DNA of 64,000 nt from SZAS-79 sp038211455 (GCA_038211455.1 JBBQVP010000001.1:1-64000); one strand, 5' to 3'; positions 17,158-26,277 are shown, counted from the stretch's first letter. A program made the numbers and translations. Notes: generated by a model from the letters alone, not told the origin.

Positions 17158-19725
17158 TTGCACGGAGAGGACAAAAAGCCCAATTCGGAGTTGCTGGCGC
17201 GTCTTGCTGAATCCGACACCGGCGGACGAAAGCTCGATGGTTTGCCGGGAAAGCTGATCTTCGCCTTGGCGGTCGGCTGGTCGCTGTTTCAGCTTTGGTA
17301 TGCCTCGCCCCTTCCTTTCATCTTTGGCGCGGGCATACTGAACGACACCGAGGCAAGATCCCTGCATCTGGGCGTCGCGCTGCTTCTGGGTTTTCTGGTT
17401 TTCCCCGCGTCTGGCGTTTCGGCAAGAGACAGAATTCCCGCGCTTGACTGGGCTTGTGCCCTGGTTGCGGCGTTTGCAGGTGCCTACCTGATGTTCTTCT
17501 ACAATGGACTCGCGTTACGGCCGGGGCAACCGAACACCCTGGATATCATCACCGGGAGCATCGGTATCCTGCTGCTTCTGGAAGCGACACGCCGCGCGGT
17601 TGGCTTGCCAATGGCAGTCCTGGCGGTGCTGTTTCTTGCCTACACCCTGTTTGGCCGGCACCTGCCCGACGTACTGGCGCACAAGGGCGCGTCCTTTGAA
17701 CGAATGCTCTCCCACCAGTGGCTTACGACAGAAGGTGTATTCGGGGTGGCGCTAGGGGTTTCTTCTGGTTTCATTTTTATGTTCGTTCTGTTCGGTGCCA
17801 TGCTCGATCGTGCCGGTGCGGGCAACTACATGATGCAGGTGTCGTTCGCGCTGCTGGGCCACCTGCGAGGCGGACCGGCCAAAGTGGCGGTCGTCTCTTC
17901 AGGATTGAACGGGCTCATCTCGGGCTCTTCGGTTTCAAACGTGGTCTCGGGTGGAATTTTCACCATTCCCCTCATGAAGAAAGCGGGATATGGGGGCGTC
18001 AAGGCAGGCGCCATCGAAACAATGTCCTCCGTCGATGGACAGCTGATGCCGCCGGTAATGGGGGCCGCCGCATTTCTGATGGTGGAATACGTCGGGATCC
18101 CATATCCGGAGATCTGCAAGCATGCTTTCCTTCCTGCCGTGCTTTCATACATTGCGCTCTTCTATATTGTGCATCTCGAAGCCCTGAAGCTTGGCATGCA
18201 ACCCATGGCACGCGGCCAGGCGCGCACTCTGCGTGAGCGTGCGATCGGCTGGGCGTTCGGGCTGTCCGGGACAATCGCAGCCGGCAGCGGGATTTATTTC
18301 GTCGCTGTGGGGACGAAGAGCCTGTTTGGTGAAGCCGCGCCCTGGATCCTCGCGGGACTTCTGGGCGCGCTGTATTTGTGGACGGTATCTCTCGCCTCTT
18401 CCTGCCCGGATTTACCGCAGGATATTGACGTGGAAAATCCTGTGCAGCCGGAAACCTGGCCGACGGTCAAGGCGGGGTTGCACTTCATGATTCCGATCGG
18501 GACGCTGATCTGGTGCCTGATGATCGAGGAACTGTCCCCGGCCCTGGCCGCATTCTGGGCTACTGCAGTGCTCGTCGTCCTGATGGTGTCGCACCGGCCG
18601 TTGACGGTGCTGTTTCGCGGTCAGCGAGGAGTTGCAGCACAAGTGCGGCGGGGCTGGATGGAGGTCATCGACGGGCTAAATGACGGGGCGCGGAGCATGA
18701 TCGGCATCGCGATTGCTACGGGCACAGCAGGAATCATCGTGGGTGGCATTACGCTTACCGGGCTGGGACTGCGCATGACCGAATTCGTTGAGTTCGTTTC
18801 CTTCGGGAATGTGATGGTGATGCTGCTGTTCACCGCATTTTCCTGCCTGGTCCTCGGGCTGGGTGTTCCGACCACGGCGAACTACATACTGGTGGCCACG
18901 TTGATGGCGCCGGTCATTGTCGAACTCGGCGCGCAGTCCGGTCTGGTCATTCCCCTGATCGGCGTACATCTGTTCGTCTTTTACTACGGGATCATGGGTG
19001 ATGTGACTCCTCCCGTGGGCCTGGCAACCTTTGCCGCTGCCGCGATTTCAGGGGAGGATCCGATTGCTACTGGAATTCAGGGCGCTTTGTACGTCATGCG
19101 GACAGCGGTGTTGCCGTTCGTTTGGATCTTCAATCCGCAATTGTTGTTGATCGATGTCCATGGGGTGTTCGAGGTTTCCCTTGTCGTCGCGGCAAGCCTA
19201 GTTGCGTCCCTGACCTTTGCCGCCGCGACGATGGGATGGTTTCAGACGCGCTGCAAGTGGTGGGAGGTGCTTGTTCTGCTGATGGCGACCTTCATGCTTT
19301 TCCGGCCGGACTTCTTCATGGACCGGATATACGATCCTTACGAAATCAGGCCCGCAAAGGAAGCGCTGTCGGTGGCCGCGAATACCCTCCCGGACAGTCG
19401 CCTTGCAATGATCATCGAAGGGACGACGATCGAAGGCGATGACCTGAAGAAGACCGTTGGGGTACGGATGGGTGTGGCCGGAGAAGGACGTCAGCGCCTG
19501 AGCGAGGCCGGCTTGCAACTGAGCATGCTGGGCGACGAGGTTCGCATTGCCAGTGTGCGATTCGGCAGTCGGGCGAAAAAATCTGGGTTTGAGCCGGGAT
19601 GGAAAGTGACCGGTGTCCAGGTGCGGGCTGACCGACTATCTCCACACTGGATCTATCTGCCCGCCCTCGGGCTTGTTATGCTGGTTTTTTTCGCGCAAAG
19701 GGTACGGTTGCGCCGGCGTACTTGA
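17158..19725 (+). CDS. TRAP transporter fused permease (DctQ-DctM fusion) with C-terminal DUF3394-like region
   Basis: 855-residue integral membrane protein in which the small and large TRAP permease subunits are fused, the normal form for TAXI systems. Many hydrophobic segments run from about residue 30 to 720. Large-subunit motifs include GLNGLISGSSVSNVVSGG, MPPVMGAAAFLMVEY, GLGVPTTANYILVATLMAP and YYGIMGDVTPPVGLATFAA. The C-terminal ~150 residues form a soluble region resembling DUF3394, ending in a last membrane segment (WIYLPALGLVMLVFFAQRV). Start is the TTG at 17158, which has GGGGAGAG 4-5 bases upstream; a TTG at 17137 lacks this. Presumably powered by an ion gradient. Confidence 0.92.
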   Translation: MHGEDKKPNSELLARLAESDTGGRKLDGLPGKLIFALAVGWSLFQLWYASPLPFIFGAGILNDTEARSLHLGVALLLGFLVFPASGVSARDRIPALDWACALVAAFAGAYLMFFYNGLALRPGQPNTLDIITGSIGILLLLEATRRAVGLPMAVLAVLFLAYTLFGRHLPDVLAHKGASFERMLSHQWLTTEGVFGVALGVSSGFIFMFVLFGAMLDRAGAGNYMMQVSFALLGHLRGGPAKVAVVSSGLNGLISGSSVSNVVSGGIFTIPLMKKAGYGGVKAGAIETMSSVDGQLMPPVMGAAAFLMVEYVGIPYPEICKHAFLPAVLSYIALFYIVHLEALKLGMQPMARGQARTLRERAIGWAFGLSGTIAAGSGIYFVAVGTKSLFGEAAPWILAGLLGALYLWTVSLASSCPDLPQDIDVENPVQPETWPTVKAGLHFMIPIGTLIWCLMIEELSPALAAFWATAVLVVLMVSHRPLTVLFRGQRGVAAQVRRGWMEVIDGLNDGARSMIGIAIATGTAGIIVGGITLTGLGLRMTEFVEFVSFGNVMVMLLFTAFSCLVLGLGVPTTANYILVATLMAPVIVELGAQSGLVIPLIGVHLFVFYYGIMGDVTPPVGLATFAAAAISGEDPIATGIQGALYVMRTAVLPFVWIFNPQLLLIDVHGVFEVSLVVAASLVASLTFAAATMGWFQTRCKWWEVLVLLMATFMLFRPDFFMDRIYDPYEIRPAKEALSVAANTLPDSRLAMIIEGTTIEGDDLKKTVGVRMGVAGEGRQRLSEAGLQLSMLGDEVRIASVRFGSRAKKSGFEPGWKVTGVQVRADRLSPHWIYLPALGLVMLVFFAQRVRLRRRT

Positions 19726-19771
19726 TCCTCCGGCACACCATTGGAGCAAGGCCGTTGGAATCGAGAGGCCA

Positions 19772-21028
19772 ATGAAAAACGCGGCAATAGCGGCGGACTA
19801 CGTTCCGGAGGCGAAAGGTTCGCTGGATGGAGTGCGTGTGCTCGACCTGTCGCGCCTGGTCGCCGGCAATACCCTCACCCAGCTGGTAGCGGATTTCGGG
19901 GCGGAAGTCATCAAGGTCGAGCCGCCTGGTGGGGATACGCTTCGGGCGTGGAAGACGAGTGGCGTGGAGACCAACTGGAAACTGTATGCCCGCAACAAGA
20001 AGAGCCTGTGTCTCGAACTGAGGAATCCGGTGGCGATGCAACTCCTGCTCGATCTGGTTGCGACGGCAGCGGTATTCGTTGAGAGTTTCCGGCCGGGGAC
20101 GCTGGAGAAGATGGGCTTATCTCCTGAGCAGTTGCTGGAAGTAAATCCCGGGCTCGTCATTGTGCGCATTTCCGGCTGGGGCCAGAGTGGTCCCTATAAG
20201 GGCCGTCCGGGTTTCGGCACATTGGTCGAAGGGATGTCGGGTTTTGCCTCCATGAACGGTTTTGCGGATCGTGAGCCGGTTCTTCCGCCAATGTACCTGG
20301 CGGATAGTGTGGCCGGTCTCTATGGAGCAACAGCGGTCATGGTGGCTCTGCGGGAGGTAGAGAAAAACGGTGGTGTCGGGCAGGTGATTGATCTGCCGCT
20401 GCTCGACCCCTTGTTTGCGGTTCTCGGTCCCCAGGCAGCGAATTTCCGGTTGACCGGAAAAATCAAGCCGCGCGTCGGGAGCGGCTCCACCAACTCGGGT
20501 CCGCGCAACGCCTACCGAGCGCGCGATGACCGGTGGGTTTGCCTTTCCGCATCGACACAAAAAATGGCCGAGCGGCTGTTCCGCGCGATCGGTCGCGCGG
20601 ACCTGATAGACGACCCGCGCTACCGGAGCAACGCGCAGCGCGTGCAGCACGCGGCTGACCTCGATGCGATCATCGGCGCCTTCATCGTTCAGCGTACCCA
20701 GGCGGGGAACGTTGCTTTCTTCGAGGAGGCGCAGGTCACGATCGGACCGATCTACGATATCTCCCAGATCGTCCAGGATCCGCACGTGCTGGATCGGGAA
20801 CTCGTTGCGGACTATCCGGATGCCGAGATGGGGGCATTTCCAATGCACCACGTCGTACCGCGCTTGTCCGGAACTCCTGGCGCCATACGGACTCCGGCAC
20901 CGGCCCTGGGACAGCACAATCGGGAGGTGCTTGCCGGAATCGGCGTCGACGCAGCACGGTATGAGGCGCTCCGCGCCGCCGGCGTAGTGTTCGAAATACC
21001 AGCAGCCCCTGCAGGAGAAAACATATGA
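19772..21028 (+). CDS. CaiB/BaiF family (class III) CoA-transferase, catalytic Asp position is Gly
   Basis: 418-residue class III CoA-transferase fold. N-terminal family blocks are LDGVRVLDLSRLVAGNTLTQ and DFGAEVIKVEPPGGDTLR, followed by SGWGQSGPY. Aligned with the second CoA-transferase of this window (43338-44561, PGYDFMVQGM), this protein reads PGFGTLVEGM, so Gly149 replaces the Asp that forms the acyl anhydride in the family. It may use another residue, act on a different substrate, or be a subfamily with shifted chemistry. Start ATG 19772 has GAGAGG upstream; a longer upstream frame has no conserved residues. Its last codon overlaps the next gene (ATGA), so the pair is coupled. Confidence 0.88.
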   Translation: MKNAAIAADYVPEAKGSLDGVRVLDLSRLVAGNTLTQLVADFGAEVIKVEPPGGDTLRAWKTSGVETNWKLYARNKKSLCLELRNPVAMQLLLDLVATAAVFVESFRPGTLEKMGLSPEQLLEVNPGLVIVRISGWGQSGPYKGRPGFGTLVEGMSGFASMNGFADREPVLPPMYLADSVAGLYGATAVMVALREVEKNGGVGQVIDLPLLDPLFAVLGPQAANFRLTGKIKPRVGSGSTNSGPRNAYRARDDRWVCLSASTQKMAERLFRAIGRADLIDDPRYRSNAQRVQHAADLDAIIGAFIVQRTQAGNVAFFEEAQVTIGPIYDISQIVQDPHVLDRELVADYPDAEMGAFPMHHVVPRLSGTPGAIRTPAPALGQHNREVLAGIGVDAARYEALRAAGVVFEIPAAPAGENI

Positions 21029-21933
21029 ATCGCGACCTGCCTGTCTGGCGGTCTCTTTTGTACGTACCGGTGAATGTCGAGAGGTACGTCGAAAAGGCGC
21101 ACACGAGAGGCGCGGACTGCATCCAGCTCGATCTGGAGGACAGCGTGCCCGCAGCGGAAAAGGACCGCGCGCGCGGTATGGTGGAGGGCGCGGCGACGCG
21201 GGTGCGACGGGGCGGCGCAGACGTCGTCGTGCGCGTCAATCGACCGCTTTCCATGGCGGTGCGCGATCTGGAGGCCGCAGTTTGCGCCGACGTGAACGGT
21301 ATCGCGGTCACCAAGGTACAAAGCGCGGATCATTTGCGGTTGCTCGATGAACTGGTCGGTGAGTTGGAGGCAAAGCGCGGCCTGGTGGCTGGGCATACCC
21401 GCTTTATCGCCATGATCGAAACGCCGGCGGCGTACTTTCGAATGGCCGAAATTGCAGGTTCGGTGGGGCGGCTCGTCGCAATGAATCTAGGCGGGGAGGA
21501 CTTTGCGCTTGAAATGGGCATGGCACCTGTCGAAGCGACCCTGCAGATGCCAAAGCAGCAGATGGTCTTTGCCGCCTGCGCTGGCGGCCTGATGCCGCTC
21601 GGATTCATTGCGAGCGTCGCGGGTTTCGGGGACTGGGGTGCTTTTCGTACTATGGTGCGCCGCTCACGGCAGTTCGGTTTTATGGGCGCCGGGTGCATCC
21701 ACCCCGGACAGGTCGCGATAGTCAATGAGGAATACACCCCGAATGCGGAGGAAGTTGCCTATGCCGGCAAGGTAGTGGACGCGAATGCCCGCGCCGAAGC
21801 ATCCGGGCGAGGATCGTTCTCCTTGGATGGCCAGATGATCGATGTGCCGATTGTCGCGCGCGCTCAAAAGCTGCTGTTACGGGTGGCCGCAATAGAAGCG
21901 CGCGAGTCTGCCAAGCGCGGTTTTTCTGGATGA
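21025..21933 (+). CDS. CitE-like HpcH/HpaI aldolase/citrate lyase family protein
   Basis: 302-residue TIM-barrel enzyme of the CitE/malyl-CoA lyase group, which cleaves or forms C-C bonds in 3-hydroxyacyl-CoA esters with Mg2+. RSLLYVPVNVERYVEKAH and DCIQLDLEDSVP open the barrel. Likely metal ligands are the Glu of AMIETPAAY and the Asp of NLGGEDFALEMG. GFMGAGCIHPGQVAIVN is the usual C-terminal block. It overlaps the CoA-transferase by four bases (ATGA). Malyl-CoA or citramalyl-CoA cleavage (giving glyoxylate or pyruvate plus acetyl-CoA) is plausible because CoA-transferase plus CitE-like lyase pairs do this in itaconate and malate pathways, but no hydratase is adjacent. Substrate unknown. Confidence 0.88.
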   Translation: MNRDLPVWRSLLYVPVNVERYVEKAHTRGADCIQLDLEDSVPAAEKDRARGMVEGAATRVRRGGADVVVRVNRPLSMAVRDLEAAVCADVNGIAVTKVQSADHLRLLDELVGELEAKRGLVAGHTRFIAMIETPAAYFRMAEIAGSVGRLVAMNLGGEDFALEMGMAPVEATLQMPKQQMVFAACAGGLMPLGFIASVAGFGDWGAFRTMVRRSRQFGFMGAGCIHPGQVAIVNEEYTPNAEEVAYAGKVVDANARAEASGRGSFSLDGQMIDVPIVARAQKLLLRVAAIEARESAKRGFSG

Positions 21934-22235
21934 GGTTTGCCATTTGGGCATTGCTGCCCGGAGGCGGGGCGACGGACGGGGTGGCGCGAAGTGAGTGGAC
22001 TCCCTGCCGGGTGCCGGGGTCGAGTAACCGTGGCAGCCATCATTTGAGAAATGGCTTCTTCCGCCGGGGGTGGTGCGTCGGTGTTCTGCGCGGGAGGTGG
22101 TCAAATCCACAAAATTGGTGAAAAATCGGATCCTCGGCAGATTCGGCCGGGCGGAGCTTTTTTTCTGCACGCAAGGCATAATGTTAAATCAGACTTGCGC
22201 CCTGACTGATTTGGGCTTCAGGACACTAGTTAACA
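21934..22235. other. Spacer before the Ser/Thr kinase gene
   Basis: 302 bp without a convincing gene. A small GGGC...GCCC hairpin (21948-21961) follows the lyase gene but lacks a T-run. A CATAAT -10-like hexamer (22177-22182) lies in an A/T-richer part just before the kinase gene, with no good -35. The kinase promoter is probably here. Confidence 0.5.
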
Positions 22236-24779
22236 ATGGCGACACCCGGATCCGAAATTAAGCGCCTTGGGCGCTACGACATCGAGAGTGTCCTCGGCAA
22301 GGGCGCAATGGGTGTTGTCTATGCCGGCCTTGATCCCAGACTGCACCGCAAGGTCGCGATCAAGACGATTCTCAAGAGTTCGCTCGACGAGGATACCGCG
22401 CGGGAATATACGATGCGGTTCGACCGCGAGGCCCAGGCGGTCGCACGACTGAATCACCCGAACATCGTGCAGGTGTATGACTTTGGCTCTGAAGGCGAAA
22501 TCGCGTATATCGTGATGGAGTTCATTCAAGGCAAGGAACTCAAGGATTTTTTCGACGCAAGCGAACGCTTCGATATAAAAGAAGCTGTGCACATCATGGG
22601 GGAGCTTTGCGACGCCCTCCATTTTGCGCACGAGGCGGGCATTGTCCACAGGGACATCAAGCCCGCCAACGTGATGATCGACAACAAGGGGCGCGTGAAG
22701 CTCGCCGACTTCGGTGTAGCACGGATCACCGACGCAGAGCGCGCCGACAGCGAAAAGACCCAGGCCGGAGCCATCGTCGGTACGCCGGCGTATATGTCGC
22801 CCGAACAGATCGAAGGCGGCGAGATCGACCGGCGCACTGACATTTTCTCGGCAGGAATCATCCTTTTCCAGTTTCTGACTGGAGAGAAGCCGTTTACGGG
22901 AACGAGTACCTGGACGATCGCGAAGAAGATTCTCCAGGACAATCCGCCGGCGCCGTCCACGCTCAACAAGTCGATTTCCCCCCTGTTCGATGCCGTCATC
23001 AATAAGGCGCTGTCGAAAGACAGGAACACCCGCTATCAGACCGCGCGCGACCTGGGTGCAGCCCTCAAGCTGGCGCTTGAGGGCAAGGCGGAAGGGGAAG
23101 ACGAGTCTGACAAGACAGTGGTTGGCTCCCTTGCGTTTGACGCACCGTCCCGTTCTCCGGCCCCCAGCATGGCCGCGGCGCCTTCTGGAAGTTCGAGTAC
23201 GCATGCGGGCCAGGCGACAGGTACACAGGAGGTCGAGCTGGAATTCTGGCGCTCGATCAAAGATGGTAACGACGCCGATGACTTCAATCTCTATGTAAAA
23301 CAGTTCCCAGAAGGAATTTATGCGGCGCTTGCGAAGCGCAAGAGCGCCAAGCTGCGCGGCGTCGCTGCCGAGGAAACGACCAGCAGGGGCTTGCAGGCAG
23401 CGGAGCAGGAAAAGCGCGAGATAGAGGAAGCGGCGCGCCGCGAGGCCGAAGCCAAGACCAAGCTTGCCGAGGAGAAAGCCAAGCTCGAAGCGCAAATGGC
23501 CCAGCGGGAAGCCGATTTCCAGAAACGAGCGGCAGAGGCTGAAGCCAAGCGCGAGGCTGCTGCAAAGGCCAAGGCGGAGGCCGACGCGCGTGAGAAATCC
23601 GAATTCGAAGCCAAGCTAGCGAAACGGGAGGCCGACCTTCAGGTCCAGCTCAAGAAGCAGGAAGAAGAGCTTAAGAAGAAAGAAGCGGAAACCGTTCACC
23701 TTGCAAAGGAAATCCGCAAGAAAAAGGGTTCGCCGTTGGTACCGGTTGCCATTGGTTTGCTGGTGGCGGCTATTGGTGGAGGGGCCTTTTATTACTATGG
23801 CCGGGATCCGGGCACCGCAGAGTTGGTTGCGGCGCTTGAGTTGGCCAAGAAATCCAATGAGCAGTTGGTTCAGGCGAGACAGGCGGAGCAAGGCGCCGCG
23901 AAGGCACTTGAACTCGCAAGACAGGCTGAAGCCGAGGCGAAGGCCTCTGGCGACGTAGAAAAGCAGAAGCAACTGGCGGAACAAACGCGCCTTCGCGAAG
24001 CTGAATTGCAGAAGCAGGCGGACCTCGTGAAGCAGCGTGAGGAAGAGGCCAAGAAGGCACTCGCGGCTGCTGAGGACAAAAAGAACAAGGTGCAGGACGC
24101 TGAGGCGAAAAAGAAAGCGGCCGAGGAAAAGGCCAAGCTCGACAAGGCCGCGGGTGACCGCGCTGCTAACGAAAAGGCTGTGTCGGACAAGAGTGCGGCC
24201 GAGAAAGCTGCGGCAGAGAAAGCGGTGGCCGAAAAGCTCGCCGCGGAGGAGGCTGCGAAAAAGGCGACTGCAGACAAACTCGCGGCAGAAAAGGCAGCGG
24301 CGGCTGCGGCAGCTGCGGCGGCCGCTGCCAACAAGACGCGCGCCGCCACCGAACAGAAGAAAGTGATGACCGCGGCCGAAGAGAGGGCGGCCGACCGGGC
24401 GGCGGAAAAGGCTGCGGCCGACAAGGTGGCGGCGGATGCCAAGAGCGTCGAACAGACGGTGGCCAAGGTTAAGCCGCCGGCAGCGGAGCTGCCACCTGAG
24501 AAGATCGAACGGGTTGGACGCATCGAAGTCGCGGCGTCGGATCCTAACCTCCAGCTACTGAAGGAAGCCAAGGCTGCTGAAAGTAGCGGGGATGCCAAAA
24601 CGGCAGTCAAGTTGTATCGGCAGGCCTATCGGAATGGAAGCGGCGAGGCGGCCAAGCTTATTGGCGACATCTACGTTGACGGAAAAGGCAACGTGCCGCG
24701 CGACTATGCCGAGTCCCTAGTTTGGTACACGCGGGCGGAAAAAAAGGGCGTCAAAGTCGAGCGCGCGCAAGGGCGCTGA
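22236..24779 (+). CDS. Membrane Ser/Thr protein kinase with long Ala/Glu/Lys coiled coil and Sel1-like C-terminus
   Basis: 847-residue Hanks-type (PknB-like) kinase. The kinase domain (about 13-280) is complete: Gly loop GKGAMG, VAIK Lys43, HRD motif VHRDIKPANV (Asp140), LADFGVA (Asp158) and GTPAYMSPEQ. After a Ser/Ala/Pro linker comes a block (about 332-373) with EFWRSIKDGNDADDFNLYVK and QFPEGIYAALAKRK. Residues ~380-495 are charged coiled coil. One membrane segment lies at ~499-521 (LVPVAIGLLVAAIGGGAFYY). Outside it is a second Ala/Lys/Glu coiled coil (~525-745) with a run of ten Ala. A Sel1/TPR-like end closes the protein (AVKLYRQAYRNGSGEAAKLI). The kinase should be cytoplasmic and the C-terminus periplasmic. 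Targets unknown; no phosphatase is adjacent. Confidence 0.9.
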   Translation: MATPGSEIKRLGRYDIESVLGKGAMGVVYAGLDPRLHRKVAIKTILKSSLDEDTAREYTMRFDREAQAVARLNHPNIVQVYDFGSEGEIAYIVMEFIQGKELKDFFDASERFDIKEAVHIMGELCDALHFAHEAGIVHRDIKPANVMIDNKGRVKLADFGVARITDAERADSEKTQAGAIVGTPAYMSPEQIEGGEIDRRTDIFSAGIILFQFLTGEKPFTGTSTWTIAKKILQDNPPAPSTLNKSISPLFDAVINKALSKDRNTRYQTARDLGAALKLALEGKAEGEDESDKTVVGSLAFDAPSRSPAPSMAAAPSGSSSTHAGQATGTQEVELEFWRSIKDGNDADDFNLYVKQFPEGIYAALAKRKSAKLRGVAAEETTSRGLQAAEQEKREIEEAARREAEAKTKLAEEKAKLEAQMAQREADFQKRAAEAEAKREAAAKAKAEADAREKSEFEAKLAKREADLQVQLKKQEEELKKKEAETVHLAKEIRKKKGSPLVPVAIGLLVAAIGGGAFYYYGRDPGTAELVAALELAKKSNEQLVQARQAEQGAAKALELARQAEAEAKASGDVEKQKQLAEQTRLREAELQKQADLVKQREEEAKKALAAAEDKKNKVQDAEAKKKAAEEKAKLDKAAGDRAANEKAVSDKSAAEKAAAEKAVAEKLAAEEAAKKATADKLAAEKAAAAAAAAAAAANKTRAATEQKKVMTAAEERAADRAAEKAAADKVAADAKSVEQTVAKVKPPAAELPPEKIERVGRIEVAASDPNLQLLKEAKAAESSGDAKTAVKLYRQAYRNGSGEAAKLIGDIYVDGKGNVPRDYAESLVWYTRAEKKGVKVERAQGR

Positions 24780-24823
24780 GGCAGACTTTTCGCCAAGTGG
24801 CGGTGATCCGCCCCCGGATTTAT

Positions 24824-25963
24824 TCAGCCGACCTTGTAGCGCTCAAGTATTTTCCTATCGATCTCTATCCCCAGGCCCGGCCCTGTGGGTACGGTGACAA
24901 TGCCCTTCCTGTGGCTGAACACGTCGCCACCTAGTTCTTCTCGGAAAGGATTATAGGTCTGCTCGTATTCCAGCATGGGGGGTTGGGGTACGAGGCAGGG
25001 GGGGCATTCGGGTAGCGACGCGAGGAAGTGCATGGTCGCGGCAAGCCCGATGGCGGTTCCCCACGCATGCGGAACGCATTGCACCCAGTGTGCCTGGGCC
25101 AGGGCGGCGATTTTCTTGCACTCGGTGATTCCGCCTGCAGCACAGACATCGGGTTGTACGATATCCATGGCACGACGGTCAATGATTTCGCGAAAGCTGA
25201 ACTTGGTGAACTCGTTTTCGCCGCCGGCCACCTGCATGTCGAGCGCCCGGGAAACCTCCGCGTAGCCATCCAGATCTTCTGGCGACACCGGTTCTTCGAA
25301 CCAGTGAATTCCGAGTTTCTCCATCTCGCGTCCGATCTGGATGGCCTGCGGAACGTTGTAGCAATGATTGGCATCCACCATCAGTAGCATTTCCGCTCCG
25401 ATTGCATCTCGCACGGCAGCGATCCGGTCGAGATCCTTTTTCATAGACCCAAGGCCAATTTTCATTTTCACCGCGGGGAAACCCTGCTCCTTGTACCCGA
25501 GCGCTTCCTCAACGGCGGTTTCAGTAAGGCGATCCATATCAGTGAAATATAACCCTGTTGCGTATGCGATCAGATCAGTTCGAAACGCGCCGCCGATGAG
25601 TTTGTGTATAGGTTTCCCTGTGGCCTTGCCGATGATGTCCCAAAGCGCAATGTCGATACCCGAGATTCCCGAGATCGTCATACCGGTGAGCCCGTAATCT
25701 TTGACCTTGTTGTACAGCGTCTCCCAGATCACTTCCACATCGAAGGGATCCCTGCCGATCAGGGATGGTTTGAGCAGTGAGTCGACGATACTCTTCGCTA
25801 CGGCGGAGGGGCCATAGCAGTCACCCCAGCCGACAATGCCTTCGTCGGTGATGACCTCTACGACTAGCGCTCCCTTTGTCCTGTACCACCAGCCGCGGGA
25901 TGACGTGAACGGGACCTCGACCTCACATGAGAGTTGGTGCGTAACTATGTCGCGGATTCTCAT
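24824..25963 (-). CDS. Mandelate racemase/muconate-lactonizing-type enolase superfamily enzyme
   Basis: 379-residue enolase-superfamily enzyme; the family abstracts a proton alpha to a carboxylate using Mg2+ (racemases, sugar-acid dehydratases). The catalytic set is present: KMK Lys166/Lys168, metal ligands Asp197 (VDANH), Glu223 (WFEEP) and Glu249 (GGEN), then QPDVCAAGGIT and His299 (PHAWGTAIG). KxK plus the late His is the mandelate-racemase subgroup pattern. Start ATG 25963 follows GGAG on the minus strand; a further in-frame ATG at 26029 is unsupported. It stands alone between the kinase and mnmG, opposite to both, without transporter or regulator neighbours. Substrate unknown, probably a sugar acid or hydroxy acid. 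Confidence 0.92.
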   Translation of the reverse strand: MRIRDIVTHQLSCEVEVPFTSSRGWWYRTKGALVVEVITDEGIVGWGDCYGPSAVAKSIVDSLLKPSLIGRDPFDVEVIWETLYNKVKDYGLTGMTISGISGIDIALWDIIGKATGKPIHKLIGGAFRTDLIAYATGLYFTDMDRLTETAVEEALGYKEQGFPAVKMKIGLGSMKKDLDRIAAVRDAIGAEMLLMVDANHCYNVPQAIQIGREMEKLGIHWFEEPVSPEDLDGYAEVSRALDMQVAGGENEFTKFSFREIIDRRAMDIVQPDVCAAGGITECKKIAALAQAHWVQCVPHAWGTAIGLAATMHFLASLPECPPCLVPQPPMLEYEQTYNPFREELGGDVFSHRKGIVTVPTGPGLGIEIDRKILERYKVG

Positions 25964-26277
25964 TGCGCAGCTCCGTTGAGGCGGGAACGGGTAAGGGGGA
26001 TAAGACTGGATAGCGTGAGTTTGCCTCAAGCGGCCTCAAAAGCTAAGTGAGTGTGTGCTCGCATTTAATAAAATATAGATATTTGTTGCTCTCTTGAAGG
26101 CTTTTTTCAGCCGGTCCAATTTGTCAGGTGAATTCACTTTGGAGAAGCATAAAGAGCTGACTACACAACGACACTCAAAAAGCGCATGGATTGGGCCGCA
26201 TGGCGGCCTTGGTACTCGTCATGCATTTTGAGCTGGAGGGGGGCAGACCTGGCTTCCGTCGACTCGTTCGGCCCGAC

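Noticed and set aside
22230..23495. 421-codon open frame opposite the kinase gene
   Set aside because: Mirrors the kinase and coiled-coil codons; no motif or ribosome site, so a shadow of the real gene.
24799..24812. GGCGG-TGAT-CCGCC hairpin between the kinase and enolase-family genes
   Set aside because: Short stem and no T-tract, so weak evidence for a bidirectional terminator.
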